Assembly (NCBI RefSeq): GCF_900113705.1
Contig: NZ_FOQI01000001.1
Span: forward strand, 186,001 to 250,000
DNA: 64,000 bases
Source: Collimonas sp. OK307
GTDB taxonomy: Bacteria; Pseudomonadota; Gammaproteobacteria; Burkholderiales; Burkholderiaceae_D
Direction of reading: 5' to 3'
Position numbers and translations under genes: made by a program. Below the pieces are notes generated by a model. That model saw nothing but the letters and a program-made list of their open reading frames with translations, had not been told where the DNA came from and made no database searches. Below, piece by piece: positions 27,376 through 35,533 of this stretch. Position 1 is the first letter of the stretch. Every line of letters begins with the position of its first letter.

Positions 27376-28347
27376 ATGTCAAGTATCCAACCCATTCCAA
27401 TGAAATTCCGCGTGCCAGAAATTGCCTTTCCCAGAGGCTGGTACTGCGTCGCCGACGCCCACGAAATCAGTGCCGACACGCTGAAGCCGGTCAGCTACCT
27501 GAACCAGCAACTGATCGTATACCGCACTAAATCCGGTGCTGCCCAGGTAGCCGATGCTTATTGCCCCCATCTCGGCGCTCACCTGGCTTCGCACGACGGT
27601 TGCATCAAGGACGGTGCGATTACCTGCCCCTTTCACAAATGGAAATGGGATGGCGCCGAGGGTCATTGCGTCGATGTCCCCTACGCCGGGATACCGCAAT
27701 CGAACAGCCTTAGCCTTACATTGCACCTGACCAGGGAAGTCGACGGCATGGTGTTGATGTGGTACCACCCGCAGGGCGAAATGCCGGATTTCGAACCATA
27801 CGTCAGCACCGCATTGCAGCAGGATAAGTGGGTGCTGTTCGACACCCGGCAATGGGTCAGCACCAGCCCGTTCCGCGATATTTTCGAGAACCTGTTCGAT
27901 ACCGCCCATATTGTGCAACTGCACGGCGCTGCCAACATGCCGGTGATGCGCAATATGGATCGCAAGCCGCATGGCCTGTTCGTGGACTATCAGATCGATC
28001 CCGATGCCGAGCAGTTCAGCATCAAGAATCTGGAAGTGAATTTTACCGGCGTCACGACCATCAATCAGTTGTTCGAGGGTCAAGGCTGGGCCACCAATTT
28101 CGTTATCTCCACCACGCCGATCGACAACGAAAGTTTCTTGCAAACGATACGTTTGTACGTCAAGGATCTCGGTTCCAAGGAAATCAATGAAATGGTCGGC
28201 AAGCCATGGATCGAGCGCTTTACATTTGAAGTCGAGCAGGACTTCAAAGTGCTCAATTACAAGAAGCACCTGACCCATCCCCGGCTGTGCAGCGGCGACG
28301 GGCCGATCTACCAATATCGGGAGTATGCAAAACAGTATTACGCCTGA
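27376..28347 (+). CDS. Rieske-type non-heme iron oxygenase, alpha subunit-like
   Basis: A 323-residue oxygenase. The Rieske [2Fe-2S] ligands are C63-P-H65 (AYCPHLGAHLA) and C84-P-F-H87 (ITCPFHKWKWDG). The mononuclear iron site is in DIFENLFDTAHIVQLHG, with H178 and H183 as ligands and D175 as the bridging Asp. The N-terminus FRVPEIAFPRGWYCVA resembles the one-component oxygenases of the KshA/cholesterol-desaturase side rather than classical benzene dioxygenases. It needs a reductase, and none is encoded nearby. AGGAG lies about 10 bases before ATG 27376. It probably hydroxylates or demethylates the product handled by the neighbouring amidohydrolase; the order is unknown. Confidence 0.88.
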   Translation: MSSIQPIPMKFRVPEIAFPRGWYCVADAHEISADTLKPVSYLNQQLIVYRTKSGAAQVADAYCPHLGAHLASHDGCIKDGAITCPFHKWKWDGAEGHCVDVPYAGIPQSNSLSLTLHLTREVDGMVLMWYHPQGEMPDFEPYVSTALQQDKWVLFDTRQWVSTSPFRDIFENLFDTAHIVQLHGAANMPVMRNMDRKPHGLFVDYQIDPDAEQFSIKNLEVNFTGVTTINQLFEGQGWATNFVISTTPIDNESFLQTIRLYVKDLGSKEINEMVGKPWIERFTFEVEQDFKVLNYKKHLTHPRLCSGDGPIYQYREYAKQYYA

Positions 28348-28461
28348 GGCGACGGCAACAATTGAGACGCACTCCAGGCAAGCGGACAGTTCGGCATTGC
28401 CCGGGACAGCGTTTGACAGGGATTTGAGGTAGTAATTTGAATCACCAATGGAGGAGACAAA

Positions 28462-29835
28462 TTGAGCCATCGCACAACATTCTGTGTCGCACTTGCCGTT
28501 TGCGGATTAGCCTGCAGCGGATTAACCAGGCAGGCCGATGCCAAAGGGACCGCGCAGGAAGTACAGTCGCTAGGGAATGAACTGACTTGCACGGGCAGTG
28601 AAAAAGCGGGGAACAAAGAAGGCACGATTCCCGCGTTCAGCGGCAAGTGGACTGGCATACCGCCGAGCGTCAACTACAAAGGAACCGGTACTGCCTATCC
28701 GGACCCGTACGCCAGCGAAAAGCCGTCGTTTGTGATCACCGTCAAGAACATGCAAAACTACGAGGACAAACTTTCGGAAGGACAAAAGGCGCTTTTCAAA
28801 AAATATCCGGAGACTTTCCAGATGCCGGTATATCCGACCCATCGCGATTTCGGCTATGACAATTCGGTCTGCAAGATTGCCAGGGAAAATGCCGCCAAGG
28901 CCGAACTGGAAGACGGCGGGACCGGTTTGAATGCCCTGAACGGGGCGCCGCCGTTCCCGATTCCAAAAAACGGCCTGGAGCTGCTGTGGAACCATCAGCT
29001 TGCCTCGATTGTATTTACCTACAATGGCTTGCAGGACCAGGCGGTGGTTTATCCGAACGGTTCGATTGCCTGGGGCAAGGTACGTTTTGAAATATTCTCT
29101 CCGGCGCTGATGCCGAATGCCCAGAGCAAGACCGACGGCGTCTACGCCCACTTCAAAGTGAAAACCTTGTTGCCGGAACGGGACAAAGGCGCCATCACCG
29201 TCGGCGTGGAATACTACAATCACCAGAAGACACCGCGCCTGGGTTATATGTACAACCCGGGCACACGGCGAGTGCGTCAATTGCCTGCATATGGCTTCGA
29301 CATGCCGCAGGGACCAGGCGGTTTCCGCACCATAGATGACGATCGCCTGTTCAACGGTTCGCCTGAACGCTACGATTGGAAGATTGTCGGCAAAAAGGAA
29401 ATGTACGTGCCTTGGGACGCCTACCGGATCCAGGAGCCGAGCGTCAAGTACACCGATCTTCTCAAGCCGAACCATGTCAACCCGGAATATATGCGCTACG
29501 AACTGCGTCGGGTCTGGGTGCTCGAAGCCAAGTTGAAAGAAGGCTTCCGTCATCAATACGGGCGACGCGTCATGTATCTGGATGAGGATAGCTGGAACGG
29601 CATGATGTCGGATAACTACGATATGCGCGGCCAGCTCTGGCGCGTCGCGATGGTGAATTATTTCTATGCCTACGATGCCGGATCCTATATCAACAGCACC
29701 TCGGTTTATCATGACCTGAGTTCAGGCGCCTATATGACCGACAAGATGACTAATACTCAGGCGCCGGTTATCAATGCCGGTGGCGTGTCGGCGACGAATT
29801 TCACACCCGATTCGGCGCGCATGGAAGGTTTGTAA
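28462..29835 (+). CDS. DUF1329 secreted protein, TTG start
   Basis: A 457-residue exported protein of the DUF1329 family. The signal peptide runs to about LTRQADA (residue 27). Family features include ELTCTGSEKAG after the leader, MQNYEDKLSEGQKALFKKYP, PKNGLELLWNHQ and RRVMYLDEDSWNG. These proteins are predicted LolA/LolB-like or outer-membrane-associated and often accompany sterol or aromatic catabolism genes with BNR-type partners. The start is TTG at 28462, with GGAGG seven bases upstream and no in-frame ATG that keeps the leader. It lies 114 bases after the Rieske gene. Confidence 0.85.
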   Translation: MSHRTTFCVALAVCGLACSGLTRQADAKGTAQEVQSLGNELTCTGSEKAGNKEGTIPAFSGKWTGIPPSVNYKGTGTAYPDPYASEKPSFVITVKNMQNYEDKLSEGQKALFKKYPETFQMPVYPTHRDFGYDNSVCKIARENAAKAELEDGGTGLNALNGAPPFPIPKNGLELLWNHQLASIVFTYNGLQDQAVVYPNGSIAWGKVRFEIFSPALMPNAQSKTDGVYAHFKVKTLLPERDKGAITVGVEYYNHQKTPRLGYMYNPGTRRVRQLPAYGFDMPQGPGGFRTIDDDRLFNGSPERYDWKIVGKKEMYVPWDAYRIQEPSVKYTDLLKPNHVNPEYMRYELRRVWVLEAKLKEGFRHQYGRRVMYLDEDSWNGMMSDNYDMRGQLWRVAMVNYFYAYDAGSYINSTSVYHDLSSGAYMTDKMTNTQAPVINAGGVSATNFTPDSARMEGL

Positions 29836-29847
29836 ACCTCTTGGCGA

Positions 29848-29874
29848 CGGCTATCGAGTCCGTATCGGTAGCCG
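29848..29874 (+). terminator. Hairpin after the DUF1329 gene
   Basis: CGGCTATCGA (29848-29857) pairs with TCGGTAGCCG (29865-29874) with one G-T pair, 12 bases after the stop codon. It probably ends the amidohydrolase-Rieske-DUF1329 transcript. The rest of 29875-30113 is noncoding and should carry the promoter for the next gene. Confidence 0.55.
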
Positions 29875-30113
29875 CCTTCGAATTACTTCTTAATTGCTAC
29901 GCAATTTCTCAAACGCAGGCCCGGACAAATGTAAATTAGATTGCGTATATACATCCGCGCGCAACAAGATCCCTTGCACTTCCTGGCCATATACCTAAAT
30001 CGATTTAGCAACGTCGAAACCATTCGTTTTCTCCCGTTCCAGTATTGATTAGGATTCGAAGTCGGGCAGCCCGGGCTGGCGCCAACCAAATCAATCAAAA
30101 GGGAAGATAAGCG

Positions 30114-31076
30114 ATGACGACCATATTCAACAAAAGACGCCTGCTGTTGCAGGGCCTGGGCGCAACAGCGGTGTTTGCCACCGTGCCGGCTTTCGCTGCC
30201 GAAGAGCGCACGCTGCGCATCGGTTACCAGAAATTCAATACGCTCAATATCTTGAAGGGCAGCGGCAACCTGGAACAGGCTTTGCAACCGCTGGGATGGA
30301 AAGTCAAATGGTTCGAATTTGCAGCCGGCCCGCAATTGACTGAAGCATTGAATGGTGGCGCCATCGATTTTGGCCATGCTGCCGATACGCCCTCCGCATT
30401 TGCCAATGCCGCCGGGGTCAATGCGGTGTATCTTGCCGCCGAACAGCCGTATCCGAAAGGCATAGGTATTTTTGTTGTGCAAGATTCCCCCATCCGTTCA
30501 GTGAAAGAATTGAAAGGCAAGAAGATCGCCCTCGGCCGCGGCTGGAATGTGCAGTATTTGCTGGTACGGGCGCTGGAGGAAGCAGGCTTGAGCTACAACG
30601 ACATCGTTCCGGTCTACGTCACCAACGCAGCCGATGTGCGCGCGACTTTTCAGTCCGGCAATGTCGATGCGGCGACCCTGTGGGATCCTTACCTGGCCGG
30701 CCAGCAAATCTCGACCAGCCCGCGCATCCTGCGCGATGGCACCGGCTTATCCAACAATCGTACCTTCCACCTGGCCAATCCCGAATTCGTCGATCGCAAC
30801 AAAAACATTATCCGGACGCTGTTTGCCGAACTGAAAAAGACCAACGCCTGGGCCCAGTCGCATCCGCAGGAAACCGCCACGTTGCTGGCGCCGCAGCTGG
30901 GTGTCGATCCCAAGGTATTGCAACTGGCGACAGAGCGCCGCAACTACACCACCGTGCCGATAGATGCCGCCATCATCGCCGAGCAGCAGCAAATCGTCGA
31001 GGTGTTCTACAAACTGAACCTGATCAAGACGCAGGTGCAAGTCAAAGACAAGGTGTACGCGGAAGTCTTGCTGTAA
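30114..31076 (+). CDS. Aliphatic sulfonate-type ABC binding protein (SsuA-like)
   Basis: A 320-residue exported binding protein. The leader NKRRLLLQGLGATAVFATVPAFA has a twin arginine and may use Tat or Sec. The mature sequence has SsuA-type pieces: LRIGYQKFNTLNILKGSG, ALNGGAIDFGHAADTPS, SVKELKGKKIALGRGWNVQY and DAATLWDPYLAG. GGGAAG precedes the ATG by 8-9 bases. No permease or ATPase gene is adjacent; it is followed after 20 bases by an FMN monooxygenase. It may use the importer at 2.6-5.4 kb or one elsewhere. A sulfonate or sulfate-ester ligand is likely by family, not proven. Confidence 0.87.
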   Translation: MTTIFNKRRLLLQGLGATAVFATVPAFAAEERTLRIGYQKFNTLNILKGSGNLEQALQPLGWKVKWFEFAAGPQLTEALNGGAIDFGHAADTPSAFANAAGVNAVYLAAEQPYPKGIGIFVVQDSPIRSVKELKGKKIALGRGWNVQYLLVRALEEAGLSYNDIVPVYVTNAADVRATFQSGNVDAATLWDPYLAGQQISTSPRILRDGTGLSNNRTFHLANPEFVDRNKNIIRTLFAELKKTNAWAQSHPQETATLLAPQLGVDPKVLQLATERRNYTTVPIDAAIIAEQQQIVEVFYKLNLIKTQVQVKDKVYAEVLL

Positions 31077-31096
31077 CCGTTACGGAAAATATCATC

Positions 31097-32398
31097 ATGC
31101 ATCTGGCAGCCTTCCTGATCGCCGGCAATGCCGCCCACAGCCAGGTACTGTGGCGCCACCCGGACAGCAGCCCGGGTGGCTTTCTGAAACTCGATTATTA
31201 CGCCCGCATAGCGCAAACGCTGGAACGAGGGAAATTCGATTTACTGTTTTTCGCCGACCGGCTTGCGGTATCGACCCGCTTCGGCGGCGATCATCGCTAT
31301 GGCGTCAGCCACGGCGACCAGGATGCGACCCGGCTCGATCCTTTGCCTGTGCTGGGTGCGCTGGCAGCACTTACCAGCAAGATAGGATTGGGGGCGACGC
31401 GTTCGACTACCTATTCCCAACCTTACAGCCTGGCGCGTGAATTTGCGACGCTGGATCATCTGTCGTCCGGCCGCGCCGCATGGAACGTGGTGACTTCCGT
31501 CAACCAGGGTGAAGCTGATAATTTCGGCCTGCACCATACGTTAAGCCACGATGCGCGCTATGACCGCGCCGACGAATTTCTCGACGTGGTTCATCAATTG
31601 TGGGGTAGCTGGGCGCCGGATGCGTTGTTACTGGAAGCCGGCACCGGCCGTTATGCAAACGCCGACCTGGTATCGGCGATCAGCCACAACGGCAACTACT
31701 TCAATGTGCGCGGACCGCTGAATATTCCGGCTACGCCACAGCGCGGCCCGGTCATCATACAAGCCGGATCGTCACAACGCGGCCAGGATTTTGCCGCCCG
31801 CTGGTCCGAAATCGTGTTCGGGATCCAGCCCGATCTGGCGCGCATGCAGCGTTTTTATCAAGACCTGAAAAGCCGCGCCGCCAAATTCGGCCGCAAGGCC
31901 AGCGACATCAAGGTACTTACCGCCGTCATGCCGTTTGTGGCCAACTCGCGCGCCGAAGCCGAAGACAAACAGGCGCAGCACAATGCCTTGGTTGATCCTG
32001 TCGTCGGTTTGTCGACGCTATCGAGTCACATGAATGTGGACTTTTCCGGTTACGCGCTGGATGCGCCGATAGCCGATCTGGAGGTGGCCGGCATGCAGGG
32101 TTTGTTCAATCTGATCCGGGAATTATCGGCCGAACGCCATTTGACGCTGGCCGACATCGGCCGCATGTATGCCAGCGGCGTGCTGGTGCCTCAGGTGGCC
32201 GGCACCGCAGATGACATCGCCGACTGGATGGGCAGCATCGTGGCGCAACGTGGCGCGGACGGCTTTGTCATCACGCCAGTGCATTTGCCGCACGGATTCG
32301 AGGATTTCGTCGACCTGGTGGTGCCGGAACTGCAACGGCGTGGAGAATTCCGGCAGGATTATCAAGGCGACACCCTGCGCAGTTATCTGCAAGGCTGA
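31097..32398 (+). CDS. FMN-dependent monooxygenase, NtaA/SnaA/DszA family
   Basis: A 433-residue luciferase-like flavin monooxygenase. Family features: HSQVLWRHPDSSPGGFLKLDYY, LLFFADR, LDHLSSGRAAWNVVTS, NYFNVRGPLNIPATPQRGP and VIIQAGSSQRGQDFAA. These enzymes need a separate flavin reductase and cleave C-N or C-S bonds (nitrilotriacetate, dibenzothiophene sulfone, pristinamycin). With a sulfonate-type binding protein 20 bases upstream, a desulfonation or C-S cleavage role is likely. The frame is open 139 codons further upstream, but that part overlaps the binding-protein gene and is not coding. The ribosome site is weak (GGAAAA). Confidence 0.88.
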   Translation: MHLAAFLIAGNAAHSQVLWRHPDSSPGGFLKLDYYARIAQTLERGKFDLLFFADRLAVSTRFGGDHRYGVSHGDQDATRLDPLPVLGALAALTSKIGLGATRSTTYSQPYSLAREFATLDHLSSGRAAWNVVTSVNQGEADNFGLHHTLSHDARYDRADEFLDVVHQLWGSWAPDALLLEAGTGRYANADLVSAISHNGNYFNVRGPLNIPATPQRGPVIIQAGSSQRGQDFAARWSEIVFGIQPDLARMQRFYQDLKSRAAKFGRKASDIKVLTAVMPFVANSRAEAEDKQAQHNALVDPVVGLSTLSSHMNVDFSGYALDAPIADLEVAGMQGLFNLIRELSAERHLTLADIGRMYASGVLVPQVAGTADDIADWMGSIVAQRGADGFVITPVHLPHGFEDFVDLVVPELQRRGEFRQDYQGDTLRSYLQG

Positions 32399-32550
32399 CA
32401 AGGCTTACAGTACAGCTCTGCTCGCATACTTCACTCAATTCATCCGCTATAGGCAGGCGAATATCGCAAATCCCCCCGCTTTTCGCACGAAATCTCCGCC
32501 CCCTTTTCTAATCTCGTCAATTGTTAGCCATTTTTGAATAGTATTGGCAA

Positions 32551-32574
32551 TTTTGATGGGTTTATCCATCAAAA
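32551..32574. promoter_or_regulatory. Inverted repeat upstream of the SDR gene
   Basis: TTTTGATGG (32551-32559), loop GTTTAT, CCATCAAAA (32566-32574), exact complements. It lies 105 bases before the SDR start, in a 281-base gap with no gene. It may be an operator or the terminator of the preceding monooxygenase gene. Confidence 0.45.
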
Positions 32575-32679
32575 ACAAACCGGCATGATGTACTCACTGC
32601 CCGGCAAACTGATATCCAGGAACACATGGGTGGTTTAGGCAACATTCAGCAACACTCAACCAACTTCAAGGAGCATCAA

Positions 32680-33414
32680 ATGAACAACCAAAAAGTAGCC
32701 ATCGTTACCGGATCTTCACGTGGCATCGGTGCAGCAGTCGCACAACGCCTGGCCGACGACGGCTTTGCCGTGATCATCAACTATTCCGGTAGCGCAGCCG
32801 CCGCCGAAACGCTGGCCCGACAACTGGTGCAACAAGGCGGCCAGGCATTGGCAGTGCAAGCCGATGTCAGCGACCCGGCAGCGGTACGCGCTTTGTTTGA
32901 TGCTGCAGAACGGACATTCGGCGGCGTCGATGTGCTGGTCAACAACGCCGGCATCATGGTCAATGCGCCAATCGGCGAAACCGATGACGCCAGTTTCGAC
33001 CGCCAGATCGCCATCAACCTCAAAGGTAGTTTCAACACGCTGCGCGAAGCTGCCAGGCGGCTGCGCAACGGTGGCCGGATCATCAATTTTTCGTCAAGCG
33101 TAGTCGGCATGCTGCAACCGACTTATGGCGTGTACGCCGCCACCAAGGCCGCAGTGGAAGCCATGACCAGCGTTCTTGCCAAGGAACTGCGCGGCAAAAA
33201 TATCACGGTGAATGCCGTAGCGCCAGGACCGACCGCTACCGATCTGTTCCTCAACGGCAAACCACAAGAACTGGTCGACCGCCTGTCCAAGCTGGCGCCG
33301 CTCGAGCGCCTGGGCCAGCCGCAGGACATCGCCGCTACTGTCGCCTTCCTCGCCGGCGCCGACGGTAGCTGGATCAATGGCCAGATCCTGCGCGCCAACG
33401 GCGGTATCATCTGA
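32680..33414 (+). CDS. SDR-family oxidoreductase (FabG-like)
   Basis: A 244-residue classical short-chain dehydrogenase. The cofactor motif TGSSRGIG is at 10-17, NNAG at 88-91, catalytic Ser in INFSSSVVG, and Y152-x3-K156 in YGVYAATK. The basic residue context after strand 2 (INYSGSAAAA) points to NADP(H). AAGGAG lies 6-7 bases before ATG 32680. It reduces or oxidises a carbonyl in the cytoplasm. The open frame continues past the stop region into an SDR fragment (33445-33945) in the same frame, but a TGA at 33412 separates them. Confidence 0.9.
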   Translation: MNNQKVAIVTGSSRGIGAAVAQRLADDGFAVIINYSGSAAAAETLARQLVQQGGQALAVQADVSDPAAVRALFDAAERTFGGVDVLVNNAGIMVNAPIGETDDASFDRQIAINLKGSFNTLREAARRLRNGGRIINFSSSVVGMLQPTYGVYAATKAAVEAMTSVLAKELRGKNITVNAVAPGPTATDLFLNGKPQELVDRLSKLAPLERLGQPQDIAATVAFLAGADGSWINGQILRANGGII

Positions 33415-33444
33415 TCGCATAGACCCCAATCAACAATTAGCAAA

Positions 33445-33945
33445 TTCATTTGGATATCCTCCAGCAGCGCGCGCGGCGGCACGCCGCCCTACCTGTCGCC
33501 GTATTTCGCGGCCAAGGCGGCCATGGACTCGCTCGCGGTTTCATATGCAAGTGAATTGGCGCGCTGGGGCATAGAAACCACGATCATCGTGCCAGGCGCG
33601 TTCACCAAGGGCACCAACCACTTCGCTCATTCCGGTGCGCCGGCCGACCAGGCACGCGCTGCGGAATATGACGACGGCCCCTACGTCGGCGTGCTGCAGC
33701 AGGCACTGCAAGGATTGGCAGCGCTGGAGCCGGCTGATGCTGACGCGGCTACGGTTGCCGATGCCATTGTCGAAGTGATCGGCATGCCCTTTGGCAGCCG
33801 CCCGTTCAGGACCCACATCGATCCCTCGCAAGATGGTTGCGAGATCGTCAACGGCGTCGCGGATCGGATGCGCTGCGAAATGTTCCGTCGTATCGGACTG
33901 GAAGATTTACTGCATCCAAAAATTAGCACGAGAGTGCACGTATAA
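33445..33945 (+). pseudogene. 5'-truncated SDR dehydrogenase remnant
   Basis: This is the C-terminal two thirds of a second SDR enzyme. It begins abruptly at FIWISSSSARGGTPPYLS, which is strand 5 with the catalytic serine, followed by the active-site Y-x3-K (YFAAKAAMDSLAVSYASEL) and a typical C-terminal half ending near DLLHPKIST. The Rossmann TGxxxGxG part is missing. The first bases after the upstream SDR stop (33415-33444) are unrelated. An internal ATG at 33523 would give about 140 residues without a cofactor site. It is most likely a deletion scar; its end overlaps the convergent cysC-type gene by 23 bases. Confidence 0.75.
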
Positions 33946-34531
33946 GCGGCACATTGCGTTCGACATACGTCACAAGTTTCACCACGCTGGCGGCGATATC
34001 TTCGCGAGCTGTGTCGATCGCAAGTTGCGGCTGCTCCGGTATCTCGTATGGCGCGCTGACGCCGGTAAATTCCCGCAATTCGCCAGAGCGCGCTTTCTTG
34101 TATAAGCCTTTAGGATCTCGGGATTCACATGTCGCCAGGTCGGCGGAAATATGTATTTCGTGAAACGCCTCTCCGCAGGACTGCCGGGCACGTGCTCGAT
34201 CGGCGCGATAAGGCGAAATGAAAGCAGTAATGCAGATCAGGCCGGCATCCGCAAACAATGCGGCGACCTCGCCCACGCGCCGGATATTTTCTGTCCGGTC
34301 CTCCGGGCTGAAACCGAGATTTGCGTTCAGGCCATTGCGTATATTATCGCCGTCGAGTACGTAGCATGAGTACCCCTGCTCCGTCAGCGCCTGTTCAAGC
34401 GCCATGGCTATCGAGGATTTTCCTGACGCCGATAACCCGGTCAGCCACATGACCGCTCCGCGATGGCCATAATGCGCCGCACGCTGCGATGCATTCAAGG
34501 CATGCGGTACCGCAGTCAAATTTTTTTTCAT
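33923..34531 (-). CDS. cysC: Adenylylsulfate (APS) kinase
   Basis: A 202-residue kinase that phosphorylates APS to PAPS. The P-loop GLSASGKSS is at 32-40; DGDNIRNGLNANLGFS, RTENIRRVGEVAALFADAG and FISPYRADRARAR follow in the family order, with a DPKGLYKKARSGE lid. GGAG lies seven bases before ATG 34531. There is no cysD/cysN nearby. Instead the gene is divergent from a sulfotransferase 170 bases away, so it probably supplies PAPS for sulfation rather than for cysteine synthesis. The remainder of the gap shows no further gene. Confidence 0.93.
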   Translation of the reverse strand: MKKNLTAVPHALNASQRAAHYGHRGAVMWLTGLSASGKSSIAMALEQALTEQGYSCYVLDGDNIRNGLNANLGFSPEDRTENIRRVGEVAALFADAGLICITAFISPYRADRARARQSCGEAFHEIHISADLATCESRDPKGLYKKARSGELREFTGVSAPYEIPEQPQLAIDTAREDIAASVVKLVTYVERNVPLIRALSC

Positions 34532-34700
34532 TGAAAACTCCATGCAATACAGTGCACTTCGATGCCAGCGCATCAGCAGGCATATGATACGCGGCGTAGA
34601 GCCTGTCAGCGGCGAAACAGTGGCAACATCGATGCAGGATGCGGTAATATCTGGCGAATAGTCCGGCAGTCATTCAACTTGAAAGCAAAGGTCGTTTCTG

Positions 34701-35522
34701 ATGGTTCCAGCATTCGTCGGCGTAACCGGTTTACCCAGGGCAGGATCCACGCTGCTATGTCAGCTATTGGGCCAGCATCCGGAAATTCATTGCGAAGGAC
34801 AGAGCTCCCCTCTGTGCAATACCTTGCTAGGGATCCGGCGCATGATCAGCGACGATACTTTCTTCCTGTCGCAACTCGATAATCAATTCGAGAAAAGCTA
34901 TGCGCACCTGACCTCGGCGATGCAAGGTTTCCTGCGCGGCTGGCATCATGATTGCGACAAGAAAGCCGTGGTGGACAAGAACCGCGCATGGCTGCACGCG
35001 ATAGAACTGCTGCTGCATATCGAACCGAACGCCAGGCTGATCGTATGCCTGCGCGAACTAGGGCAAATTTACGGATCGATCGAATCGCAGCACCAGCGTA
35101 CGATCCTGGTCGATTTCATCGATCACCTTGCAGATTTCGACCGTTTCGGACGCGCCGACATGCTGTTCGCCAAAGACAAGGCCATCGGCGCGCCGTTGAT
35201 ATCCTTGCATGCGGTTCCCGATTTGCCGAAGCATGTGCAGGATCGCCTGTATTTCATTCGTTTCGAAGACTTGATGGAACGGCCGGCGGCATGCATGGCG
35301 CATCTCTATTCCTGGCTAGGATTATCGCCGTTCGAAATCGATCCCGATCGCCTGGAAATAGGCGTTCAGGAAAGCGACAGTCATTACCACATGAAATACA
35401 GCCACAAGCAGGCGCGGCAAATAAACAAGCCGAAACGGCATGACATCCCACCGCGCATACAGGCGCAAATCGAAACTGCCTACCCCTGGTTTTACCAGCT
35501 TTATTATCCGCAGAAAACGTAA
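34701..35522 (+). CDS. PAPS-dependent sulfotransferase
   Basis: A 273-residue sulfotransferase. The 5'-phosphosulfate loop is TGLPRAGSTLLCQLL at 9-23. The 3'-phosphate-binding region, LIVCLRELGQIYGSIESQ, is near 115. FIRFEDLMERPAACMAHLYSWLGL is the C-terminal family block. It transfers sulfate from PAPS to a hydroxyl or amine; the acceptor is unknown. It has no membrane segment. It faces the tpsB gene with 11 bases between the ends and is divergent from the APS kinase, which makes its donor. This type is related to bacterial glycan and tyrosyl-protein sulfotransferases, but the sequence does not decide between them. Confidence 0.88.
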   Translation: MVPAFVGVTGLPRAGSTLLCQLLGQHPEIHCEGQSSPLCNTLLGIRRMISDDTFFLSQLDNQFEKSYAHLTSAMQGFLRGWHHDCDKKAVVDKNRAWLHAIELLLHIEPNARLIVCLRELGQIYGSIESQHQRTILVDFIDHLADFDRFGRADMLFAKDKAIGAPLISLHAVPDLPKHVQDRLYFIRFEDLMERPAACMAHLYSWLGLSPFEIDPDRLEIGVQESDSHYHMKYSHKQARQINKPKRHDIPPRIQAQIETAYPWFYQLYYPQKT

Positions 35523-35533
35523 AGCCTGCCTGC

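Noticed and set aside
27379-29712. Long minus-strand frames (363 and 380 residues)
   Set aside because: Antisense to the Rieske and DUF1329 genes, which have clear family motifs.
30680-31096. 139-codon upstream extension of the FMN monooxygenase
   Set aside because: It overlaps the binding-protein gene in another frame and has no homology pattern; the luciferase-like domain starts at 31097.
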